From positions 1-5,363 of the forward strand of contig JAHIYL010000241.1 in the NCBI GenBank assembly GCA_018815145.1: a DNA stretch of 5,363 nucleotides, written 5' to 3'. This DNA is from Nanobdellota archaeon (GTDB taxonomy: Archaea; Nanobdellota; Nanobdellia; Woesearchaeales; GW2011-AR15). Positions 1-5,363 of this stretch are shown piece after piece; positions within the stretch are counted from its first letter, which is position 1; each line of letters starts with the position of its first letter. The notes under the pieces are model-generated. The model searched no databases. It saw only the letters and a program-made list of their open reading frames with translations, and was not told the DNA's origin. The translations under genes were made by a program, and so were the position numbers.

Positions 1-110
1 GATGCAAAAAAATTATTGTGAAAAGATTGGGTTTTTTGATTCAGGCAAATCATATTGAATCCGGAAGATGCAACTACTGCAAAAAAATGATTTCCGGCAG
101 ATGGTCTTAG
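1..110 (+). CDS. C-terminal fragment of an AmmeMemoRadiSam-type radical SAM enzyme (AmrS-like), cut by the window edge
   Basis: Reading codons from base 3 gives 35 residues ending at TAG 108-110. The fragment has one Cys at its first codon, then a stretch around KRLGF and a downstream NHIESGRCNYCK, and ends in ISGRWS. This matches my memory of the C-terminal zinc ribbon of the pyruvate formate-lyase-activating-like radical SAM protein of the AmmeMemoRadiSam set, which typically has a Cys pair, a hydrophobic R-x-G-[FY] strand, then G-x-C-x-x-C and a terminal (I/L)-P-G-x-W. The missing partner Cys of the first pair would lie just upstream of the window. The radical SAM CxxxCxxC core is not visible, so the reaction cannot be judged here; the biological role of this family is poorly known. 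The gene is separated from the permease pair by 66 bases with a promoter, so joint transcription is not required. A different protein with a C-terminal zinc ribbon remains possible. Confidence 0.72.
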   Translation, partial: CKKIIVKRLGFLIQANHIESGRCNYCKKMISGRWS

Positions 111-138
111 ATTTTCCGGTTAAGCATTAATTGTTAAA

Positions 139-152
139 GAAAAGTTTATAAT
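139..152 (+). promoter_or_regulatory. Archaeal BRE/TATA promoter of the permease pair
   Basis: GAAAAG (139-144, purine-rich BRE-like) is directly followed by TTTATAAT (145-152, TATA box). The centre of the TATA box is about 28 bases before the ATG at 177, so initiation at the usual archaeal spacing would fall at or within a few bases of the start codon. No GGAGG or GGTGA-like sequence lies between the box and the ATG, in keeping with a leaderless mRNA. Confidence 0.72.
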
Positions 153-176
153 CTCTGATTCTGATATATCTTATAC

Positions 177-662
177 ATGGAACTGATTGGACCAATTATT
201 GTCAATTCACTCGCTGTATTGATATTTTTTCTTTATTACAGAAAAAACAGGACAAAAGCTAAAGAAGCAATCAGTCTGGGTGTCAAATCAATAAAGCAGA
301 TCGGCCCCCTGCTTATAATTGCAGTGGTCCTGATAATATCGCTTCAGGGACTTTTTTCAGAACAATTCATAAAAGACTCGATCACTTCTGTTTCTGGTAC
401 CACCGGTGTCGTTCTCGGCGCTCTTCTTGGAGCAATAATTCATCTCCCTCATTTCATCGCTTTCCCTATTGGTGGACAGCTTCTCGACAGCGGAGTTGAT
501 CCAGGAATAATAGTCGGATTTTTGACCAGCATCATCATGGTCCACACTTTTTCCATCCCTGTGGAGATTAAATTCATGGGGCTTAAATTTGCATTGGCAA
601 GAAACATTCTCTGCTTTGCCTTTGCAATATCTCTTGGACTCATCTTGGGTGCATTATATTGA
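177..662 (+). CDS. Half-size DUF318/ArsP_1-like permease, first subunit (161 aa)
   Basis: This is an integral membrane protein with about five hydrophobic segments (roughly residues 3-20, 41-58, 75-100, 109-128, 139-160). A strongly basic loop (21-40, net about +6) after the first segment is probably cytoplasmic. The conserved core has the form G-x-I-I-x-x-P-x-x-x-A-F-P-I (85-98), followed by a G-V-D-P-G turn and then E-x-x-F-M-G-L-K-F-x-L-x-R (130-142). This pattern fits the half-length permeases of the DUF318 superfamily, whose full-length members (about 300-350 aa, YraQ/ArsP type) contain two such repeats. The CSC-type cysteines of arsenical permeases are absent; His89 and His92 flank the core proline instead. 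The substrate is unknown. The ATG start at 177 is set by the promoter about 28 bases upstream, and no ribosome binding site is needed if the mRNA is leaderless. The stop overlaps the next gene by four bases (TTGA), which points to coupled translation and a partner subunit. Confidence 0.8.
   Translation: MELIGPIIVNSLAVLIFFLYYRKNRTKAKEAISLGVKSIKQIGPLLIIAVVLIISLQGLFSEQFIKDSITSVSGTTGVVLGALLGAIIHLPHFIAFPIGGQLLDSGVDPGIIVGFLTSIIMVHTFSIPVEIKFMGLKFALARNILCFAFAISLGLILGALY
647..651 (+). promoter_or_regulatory. Ribosome binding site supporting the TTG start of the second permease gene
   Basis: GGGTG ends seven bases before the TTG at 659 and can pair with the CACC of the archaeal 16S 3' end (GGTG of GGAGGTGAT). 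It lies inside the first permease gene. No ATG or GTG is available in this frame near the N-terminus, so this site supports the TTG as the true start. Confidence 0.5.
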
Positions 663-1183
663 TACATAAGACAAAAAATATACATCATAAATGGTTTTTG
701 GCAGCTATTATCATAGCTGTCATCATCGCACTTATTACTAGGCCGGATATCACAATAAAAGAATTTGCTGAAAGGGATTATTCTCCCATCATAAACATAC
801 TTCTGTATCTGCCTGGTTTCTTCATCCTAATGGGTCTTTTTGAGATATGGCTTCCTGAAAAATTCATTGCTGAACATCTTGGGAATCACTCAGGGATCTC
901 TGGCGCATTCTACAGTTTCCTCTTCGGAACAATCATCCCCGGACCGCTATATGTGGCCTTCCCTATTGCAGCGATGCTCATAAAAAAAGGCATCTCAAGA
1001 TACAATGTAGCACTTTTCATAGGTGCATGGTCTTCTATCAAGATAGGAGAAGAGATATTTGAATTCCAATTCATGGGACTGAAATTCATGCTTCTGAGGC
1101 TTCTGTTCACTATCCCTTTTGTGATTCTTTCCTCTTTTGTGATAGACAGAGTGCAGATAAAAACCAAGTCTGAGAGTGACTAA
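659..1183 (+). CDS. Half-size DUF318/ArsP_1-like permease, second subunit (174 aa)
   Basis: This is an integral membrane protein with about five hydrophobic segments (roughly residues 12-27, 43-64, 80-105, 115-132, 142-162), a basic N-terminal stub (K4, K6, K11) and a polar tail. Its core G-T-I-I-P-G-P-L-Y-V-A-F-P-I (90-103) and E-F-Q-F-M-G-L-K-F-M-L-L-R (135-147) match the preceding protein at a constant offset of five residues, so the two are paralogues. The G-P-x-Y-x-x-F-P-I form is the one I associate with half-size family members annotated simply as permease. Acidic residues E131, E132 and E135 and K128 sit near the fourth segment. The TTG start overlaps the upstream TGA as TTGA and has GGGTG seven bases ahead. 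A complex of the two subunits, replacing the two-repeat single-chain permease, is inferred. Transported substrate: unknown. The 3' end overlaps the convergent secreted-protein gene by four bases. Confidence 0.8.
   Translation: MIHKTKNIHHKWFLAAIIIAVIIALITRPDITIKEFAERDYSPIINILLYLPGFFILMGLFEIWLPEKFIAEHLGNHSGISGAFYSFLFGTIIPGPLYVAFPIAAMLIKKGISRYNVALFIGAWSSIKIGEEIFEFQFMGLKFMLLRLLFTIPFVILSSFVIDRVQIKTKSESD
1159..1163 (-). terminator. Possible oligo-T termination site for the surface-protein operon
   Basis: Read on the minus strand, a run of five T (GGTTTTTATC) lies 17 bases beyond the TAG of the secreted-protein gene, inside the permease gene of the opposite strand. Archaeal RNA polymerase can terminate at short T tracts, but one five-base run in AT-rich DNA is weak evidence. 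Confidence 0.2.
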
Positions 1184-2943
1184 TCCAGCAGAGCAGTGAA
1201 CACTATCTTACCATTGCAGGTCCCGCCGACACCTTCTGGAATCTTCAGCTTCCAATAAGTCATTCTGTAGGATACAAATCCTTCATAGCCTGGTTCAAGA
1301 TCAAAATCATCAATTGCATTTGGTTCAAGCTTTCCTTTCAGTTGGCTCATATCATCCCATGAACCAAATTGTGTAAGATTGAACCTCTGCTGAGCTGAAC
1401 CGATGCTGCCTGTTGTACAGTCCATTGAAAGATTGTCAGTTTCTACAACTGCATATCCAAAAAGTTCCATGTCCAGTTTGACATTGCCGTAATTGGTAAC
1501 ATTGGCAAGGATATCTGTTCCGGAAATCTCATTAATCTTCAGATCTCTATAATCCAATACAGTAGGAATTATCCCGATTGCCAGAAGCTGGTTCACCTCA
1601 GTTGTTATTTTTGATGTATTTGTTGTATTTATGTAATCAACAGCTGTTATGTTGCATTCCCATGTTCCGTTCAATGCATAGTACTCCATGTCAAAAGTGC
1701 AGTTGAAATCAATATTATTTCCGGCACCATTGGATAGGGCGCAGCTTGCATTTGATAATTTGGTGCTCTTGTTATCCTGACTTGATTCAGTCATGCCAAG
1801 ATCAGTGTTAAAGATTGTAGCATTCACTCTTATTACATCTTCATAACCATCCGGATCAGTCACTGTACCATTGCACGACACTGATTTTATGCCTGCTGCA
1901 ACAAGATCAATCGGATCCTCTACATATGATGTGATAATTTTGGGAGCATCATTTATTGTAAGGTTATAGAGTCCTGCAGTAGCTTCATTAAAAATATTGG
2001 AGTCATCAGTGCACATGATTTTCCAGGTGTTTGTCTTTGTCCCTATGCTCATAGAAAAATTCAGGGTCTGGTTCTTAGGAGGATTCAGCACTTTGTCCTG
2101 AAAAAGATCATTGACATATAGAGAACAATTCAGGATTCCTGAAACATCCGTCACATTGTAGTAAAAAAACACAGGGTTATTGGCACGGGTATTGTTTGCC
2201 GGCGACATGACCGACATCTCAGGTGCATCAAGGTCAACATTGGTGATATTATATATGGTGTCGATGTTAAGCCCTTCGAAATTTACTCCGTCAGTCTCAC
2301 ATTCTGAAATCACTGTGATGTCAGCGGACCCGGTCCTGTTTATTGACAGGTTCCATGATATGATCTGAGAACTGCCCAGATCAATATCTCCTAAATCAAG
2401 TGTCTCTGTCTCTCCCGGCCTGATCAAAAATATATTTGGCTCTGAAAAATTGATGGTAGCATTGCAGGCTGTCGCATCACTTCCCAGGAAGGAGATGTTC
2501 ACAGTCACATTGAAATGGTCGCCTGTATTGAAAAGTGAGTCATTGCCAGGATACAGTATCTGGACATATGTCTCACTCGATCTGGACATATTCATGACAA
2601 TGTTTGCGAAAGTTGTTGTAGACTGAAGAATTGTATATATTTCTCCATAGTCAGTAGAATTCCATGCTCTTGCAAGGATAGAATGACCATCAACACCATT
2701 GATATTCGTTGAATATGCTCCTGAAAGAGGGGGGATCGGCCCCCAGGTCAATACATCTGCAATCGCTGAATTATTGAGGTCTGTAATCCTCACATTTGTT
2801 CCTGATGGCACTGGATTTACCTCATCTGAAGAATATACCATACCTGCGACCGGATGAGGTGTTGGCGGCGGGCCTGCAACAAGCTTCATCAATAGTATTA
2901 ATGCACTGATCAATACCATGACTATCCTTTTCTTACCTTTCAT
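1180..2943 (-). CDS. Secreted multi-domain Ig-like surface protein (587 aa), no membrane anchor
   Basis: The N-terminus has a signal peptide (basic MKGKKR, hydrophobic 7-23), with export ending near LVAG before a proline-rich stretch. Visible regions: a small beta-type module (about 31-121) shared with the upstream protein; a region at 124-234; an Ig-like domain (about 235-332, opening with M-S-P-A-N-N); a Cys-rich domain with T-D-P-D-G-Y (about 333-450); and a C-terminal domain (about 451-587) ending G-T-C-N-G-K-I-V-F-T-A. Ten cysteines (160, 215, 273, 311, 357, 401, 415, 430, 509, 576) fall in even numbers per region, suggesting intradomain disulfides. I count about 29 N-x-S/T sequons, so heavy N-glycosylation is likely. 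No C-terminal transmembrane segment, lipobox or sortase-type signal is seen, so it is either released or held by a partner. The ATG overlaps the upstream stop as ATGA, with AGGA 11 bases ahead. The role is unknown; a structural or adhesive surface role together with the anchored neighbour is inferred. Confidence 0.82.
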   Translation of the reverse strand: MKGKKRIVMVLISALILLMKLVAGPPPTPHPVAGMVYSSDEVNPVPSGTNVRITDLNNSAIADVLTWGPIPPLSGAYSTNINGVDGHSILARAWNSTDYGEIYTILQSTTTFANIVMNMSRSSETYVQILYPGNDSLFNTGDHFNVTVNISFLGSDATACNATINFSEPNIFLIRPGETETLDLGDIDLGSSQIISWNLSINRTGSADITVISECETDGVNFEGLNIDTIYNITNVDLDAPEMSVMSPANNTRANNPVFFYYNVTDVSGILNCSLYVNDLFQDKVLNPPKNQTLNFSMSIGTKTNTWKIMCTDDSNIFNEATAGLYNLTINDAPKIITSYVEDPIDLVAAGIKSVSCNGTVTDPDGYEDVIRVNATIFNTDLGMTESSQDNKSTKLSNASCALSNGAGNNIDFNCTFDMEYYALNGTWECNITAVDYINTTNTSKITTEVNQLLAIGIIPTVLDYRDLKINEISGTDILANVTNYGNVKLDMELFGYAVVETDNLSMDCTTGSIGSAQQRFNLTQFGSWDDMSQLKGKLEPNAIDDFDLEPGYEGFVSYRMTYWKLKIPEGVGGTCNGKIVFTALLD

Positions 2944-5312
2944 TTTCTTGGTTTTCCTGCTTGCCTTTTTATTTGTTTGTCTGTTTGTTTTTTGCGAATC
3001 ATATATAAAAATATGAATCCCGGAATAGAGAGCAACAATATTATTTTAAATAATTTGGTTACTATTGAAAAAAGACTCTTTTTCAGGAGCATGAACCTGT
3101 ACTGTGATCTTGTGATGTCAAGATAGATGTTTTGTGAAATGTCATTCTGAGACAAGATGATATCTATTTCTTTATGATAGCGGTCTTCGCTGACTTCCAT
3201 CATTATCTTATCACCTTTGTTTCCCGGGACCACTATCAGATATGCTCCGGACATTGTTAGTATGCCTGTCCTGGCACTGATATTTTTTGCCCGCACATCT
3301 ATATCAGTCTCTGCAGGAACAGGATATCCATCAGAGAAAAACACTGTGCCCTGGATGACAAAAGGCTCTTTCAGTGGCCGCACTAGAGAGAGCACTCTTG
3401 TGTTTGTACCTGATACAATCTCATCCGGTTCCATCAAAGATGATATGCTAAAAAATCCAAGCTCTGATGAATCTGCAGCATAATATGAATAATTTTCATC
3501 TGTCCTGACAAAGTCAGTGTCCAGGTCTATCCAAGAATTACCGGAATATCGCTTCAAAACTATAGATTCTTCTGGTATGCCATATTCTTCCATCCATCGG
3601 CTGTCAATCCTAAAGACTATATTTGTTTTTTCATCAATCTCTGGTGTCATATTGACAAACATATATCTGAATCCGGATAATGAACCAGCATATTCAGATG
3701 GAGCATTTAACATTGTCTCAATAGATACTTCAGGCAATTCTTTTTCTGAATCAAAATTGACCCTCACAATAGGTGATTCCGGATTCTCAACGTCTAATTG
3801 ATATCCTTCCTCTGTTTTTGCAGGTACTGCAAAGAAATATGTCCTCTGAAACAAAAAACCAAACCTCCACAGGTAGCTGACTTTTATCTCAAATTCCTGG
3901 ATAACATATTTATCTCCGTCACTGACCTGTATTTTAACAGGATATGTGCCTGGTCTGAATGGCAGCCAGAAAAGCCTATGTGTCCTTTTGCTCAGCTGCA
4001 TCCTGTCAGGTCCTTCCACCAAGGAGTAAGTCAACTTATCACCTTCCGGATCATATGCTGAGATTTTATATATATAAGGCTTGAACACATGAGCTGATAA
4101 TGCTGGCTGAGATGTTATGATTGGTGCGTCATTGGTGTCAAACACCATCAGATAGAAATCCTGTTCAGCACTTCCACCCTTTCCGTCAAGAACCTGCAGC
4201 CTGACATAGTGGATTCCAACATCAGCATCCTCAGGAACCCACTGAAGCAATCCGGTTGATTCATCAATCGCCATACCAACTGGTCCTTCAATCATATGAT
4301 ATAAAAGAACATCTCCATCAGGATCAGTTGCCTCCACATCATAAAAATAGAGGGAATCCTGTGATACATTTCCTAGTGGGGAAGAAGCAATCACAGGATT
4401 CCGATTTTGCTGAGCATTAACTACTATGGTAAAATTCTGTTCGTCAACAAGGAAACCATCACTTACAATGACTGAAACTGGGTTTTCTCCAATGTGGATG
4501 AGGTCAGGCATCCATCCTATCAATCCTGTATCTTCGTCAATAGTCATATCAACCGGGTTGACTGACAAATAATATGCTAAAACATCTCCATCTTCATCTG
4601 TTGCGTCAATATCATATGTATATGATTCTCCTATTTCTGCAACAACCAGTGGCTGAGAAATGATTATTGGTTTATCATTGACATTTATCACAGTCAATGA
4701 ATAATTCTGCGAAGTCTGCAACTCACCATCACTTGCCACAATTCCAATGCTATGTTCCCCGACCTCTGAGTTAACAGGCATCCATTGTATCAATCCTGTC
4801 TCTGAATCAATTGTCATGTTTTCAGGGTAGTCCACAAGTCCATATATTATTGTGTCATCATTGGCATCTGTTGCTTCAACATCATATAGATATTGTTCGT
4901 CCTCAATTGCATGAATGACAGGTGCTGAATTAATTGCTGGAGCAATATTTGGAACATCAAGATCAAGAACCAGATTGAAATTGTGCACAGACCCCTGAAT
5001 TGAAAAGTTTTCAGAAACATCTGTTTCATCATTCCATGCTCTGACAAATATCATATCTCCTTTCTCTCCATTGATTACTGCAGAATATCTTCCCGGAAAT
5101 GCTGAACTGACCGGTCCTTCAATATAGAAACCATTATTGACATCAGTTATTGAAAATTTTACCTGTCCAAATACAGGTGTGATGCCATCGTTATAGTAAA
5201 TATATCCGTCAATACCTAATGGAAGTGGAACTGCATGGACCAGACCAATCTGCAAAATAACCAATACTAAGATTCTAATCAATGTGGTGTGATCTGATTT
5301 TTTCATTTTCAT
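2940..5312 (-). CDS. Membrane-anchored surface protein with He_PIG/cadherin-like repeats and a PGF-pre-PGF type domain (790 aa)
   Basis: Domains in order: signal peptide (1-27, probable cleavage after LVHA); small beta-type module (about 32-120); four tandem He_PIG/cadherin-like repeats (about 126-480) with A-T-D-x-D-G-D and x-W-M-P motifs; a domain (about 490-625) resembling PGF-pre-PGF (I-V-F-R-I-D-S-R-W, then L-K-R-Y-S-G-N-S-W-I-D-L, then a Y-x-Y-Y-A strand and a G-F-F-S-I-S end); a second small module (about 649-735); one transmembrane segment (about 750-771); and a basic cytoplasmic tail (RKKQTDKQIKRQ). It should sit in the membrane with almost the whole chain outside. There are no cysteines and eight sequons, unlike its Cys-rich partner. 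The D-x-D-G-D turns suggest Ca2+ binding. Ligands are unknown; adhesion or an envelope role is inferred. ATGA overlaps at both ends place it in a coupled operon. The start could be M1 (5312) or M3 (5306); the overlap favours M1, while the spacing to GGCGA favours M3. Confidence 0.87.
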   Translation of the reverse strand: MKMKKSDHTTLIRILVLVILQIGLVHAVPLPLGIDGYIYYNDGITPVFGQVKFSITDVNNGFYIEGPVSSAFPGRYSAVINGEKGDMIFVRAWNDETDVSENFSIQGSVHNFNLVLDLDVPNIAPAINSAPVIHAIEDEQYLYDVEATDANDDTIIYGLVDYPENMTIDSETGLIQWMPVNSEVGEHSIGIVASDGELQTSQNYSLTVINVNDKPIIISQPLVVAEIGESYTYDIDATDEDGDVLAYYLSVNPVDMTIDEDTGLIGWMPDLIHIGENPVSVIVSDGFLVDEQNFTIVVNAQQNRNPVIASSPLGNVSQDSLYFYDVEATDPDGDVLLYHMIEGPVGMAIDESTGLLQWVPEDADVGIHYVRLQVLDGKGGSAEQDFYLMVFDTNDAPIITSQPALSAHVFKPYIYKISAYDPEGDKLTYSLVEGPDRMQLSKRTHRLFWLPFRPGTYPVKIQVSDGDKYVIQEFEIKVSYLWRFGFLFQRTYFFAVPAKTEEGYQLDVENPESPIVRVNFDSEKELPEVSIETMLNAPSEYAGSLSGFRYMFVNMTPEIDEKTNIVFRIDSRWMEEYGIPEESIVLKRYSGNSWIDLDTDFVRTDENYSYYAADSSELGFFSISSLMEPDEIVSGTNTRVLSLVRPLKEPFVIQGTVFFSDGYPVPAETDIDVRAKNISARTGILTMSGAYLIVVPGNKGDKIMMEVSEDRYHKEIDIILSQNDISQNIYLDITRSQYRFMLLKKSLFSIVTKLFKIILLLSIPGFIFLYMIRKKQTDKQIKRQAGKPRK
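3873..4937 (-). repeat. Four tandem He_PIG/cadherin-like protein repeats inside the anchored surface protein
   Basis: The repeats cover residues about 126-212, 213-304, 305-396 and 397-480, each 84-92 aa. Each has an opening P-[VI]-I segment, a Y-x-Y/Y-D strand, an A-[TY]-D acidic turn, an M-x-[IL] strand before a W-[MLV]-P motif, and a final S/L-D-G turn. Repeats 2 and 3 keep the acidic turn as DEDGD and DPDGD; repeat 1 has DANDD and repeat 4 DPEGD. Repeats 1-3 keep D-x-x-T-G-L before the Trp; repeat 4 has S-K-R-T-H-R-L. The copies have diverged at DNA level, so this is an old protein repeat and not a recent duplication. Confidence 0.82.
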
Positions 5313-5363
5313 TCGCCGTTATTCGGATTAAGTGTCCAGTTTGCTTTTATTGTTGAGTCAAAA
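5309..5363 (-). CDS. C-terminal tail of an unidentified upstream gene in the surface-protein operon
   Basis: On the minus strand, an open frame enters from the window edge at 5362, reads 17 codons ending N-W-T-L-N-P-N-N-G-E, and stops at TGA 5311-5309. The stop overlaps the ATG of the 790-residue protein as ATGA, the same junction found between the next two genes. That repeated arrangement is the main reason to call it a gene. The fragment contains one N-W-T sequon, compatible with an exported protein, but 17 residues are too few to name a family. The other two frames close within this stretch. Confidence 0.6.
   Translation of the reverse strand, partial: FDSTIKANWTLNPNNGE
5313..5317 (-). 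promoter_or_regulatory. Weak ribosome binding site bearing on the start of the anchored surface protein
   Basis: GGCGA (one mismatch from GGTGA) directly abuts the first ATG at 5312 and lies six bases before the second in-frame ATG at 5306. Only the second start has normal spacing, so initiation two codons downstream is possible if this site is used; coupling through the ATGA overlap could instead feed the first ATG. Confidence 0.25.

Noticed and set aside
61..119. Repeated CCGGAA/TTCCGG words at about 61-66, 91-96 and 114-119 that could form a hairpin near the radical SAM stop.
   Set aside because: The words are six to seven bases long, two lie within coding sequence, and no T tract follows, so a terminator or operator is not supported.
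357..1167. Minus-strand open frames (357-545, 449-688, 910-1167) opposite the permease genes.
   Set aside because: The plus strand has conserved paralogous membrane proteins with promoter and overlap logic; the antisense frames have composition expected of shadows and no motifs.
177..1183. A single full-length permease broken by a frameshift.
   Set aside because: Each half has its own complete set of hydrophobic segments and its own start; the TTGA overlap with an upstream GGGTG and the frequent half-size members of the family fit two intact genes.
3015..3023. P-G-F tripeptide (residues 764-766) in the C-terminal hydrophobic segment of the anchored protein, suggesting a PGF-CTERM sorting signal.
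   Set aside because: In a real PGF-CTERM signal the motif precedes a full hydrophobic helix and a short basic end. Here it lies inside the helix, with only about five hydrophobic residues after it and a long basic tail.
3217..4061. Three plus-strand open frames (3217-3483, 3517-3801, 3798-4061) opposite the anchored surface protein.
   Set aside because: They lie wholly inside a convincing domain-bearing gene, have no start signals or recognisable motifs, and read as antisense shadows of its codons.
1180..5312. An enzyme activity (peptidase, glycosidase) in the surface proteins.
   Set aside because: All recognisable regions are non-catalytic beta-sandwich types and no catalytic motif was found.

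Overview
The window looks archaeal. It is AT-rich. A BRE/TATA-like element sits about 28 bases in front of an ATG with no Shine-Dalgarno sequence, the arrangement expected of a leaderless archaeal transcript. The minus strand encodes a surface protein with a PGF-pre-PGF type domain and a heavily sequon-decorated secreted partner, both styles typical of archaea. The lineage cannot be fixed from this sequence. The domain style of the secreted proteins recalls DPANN-type (Woesearchaeota/Pacearchaeota) and methanogen surface proteins, but that is an impression and not a result.

Plus strand, left side. Bases 1-110 hold the last 35 codons of a gene cut by the window edge. Its Cys-rich tail fits the C-terminal zinc ribbon of the AmmeMemoRadiSam-type radical SAM enzyme (AmrS-like). 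A 66-base gap with a clear promoter follows. Then come two overlapping genes (177-662 and 659-1183), each encoding a half-size integral membrane protein of the DUF318/ArsP_1-like permease superfamily. The two proteins are paralogues that align without gaps at a constant offset over their conserved core, so they probably form a heterodimeric permease equivalent to the two halves of a full-length family member. The substrate is unknown. Neither half has the CSC-type cysteine motif of arsenical permeases.

Minus strand, right side. Three genes are joined by ATGA stop/start overlaps and read right to left: the tail of an unidentified gene (5309-5363), a 790-residue membrane-anchored surface protein (2940-5312), and a 587-residue secreted protein (1180-2943). 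The large protein has a signal peptide, a small beta-type module, four He_PIG/cadherin-like repeats, a PGF-pre-PGF type domain, a second copy of the small module, a transmembrane anchor and a basic tail. The secreted protein carries a third copy of the small module after its signal peptide, followed by Ig-like Cys-containing domains. The shared module and translational coupling suggest that the two act together at the cell surface, perhaps in adhesion or as envelope components. No enzyme domain is visible in either.

The permease pair and the surface operon converge and their stop codons overlap by four bases, so the two transcription units have no intergenic spacer. No tRNA, rRNA, CRISPR array, insertion sequence or origin was seen.
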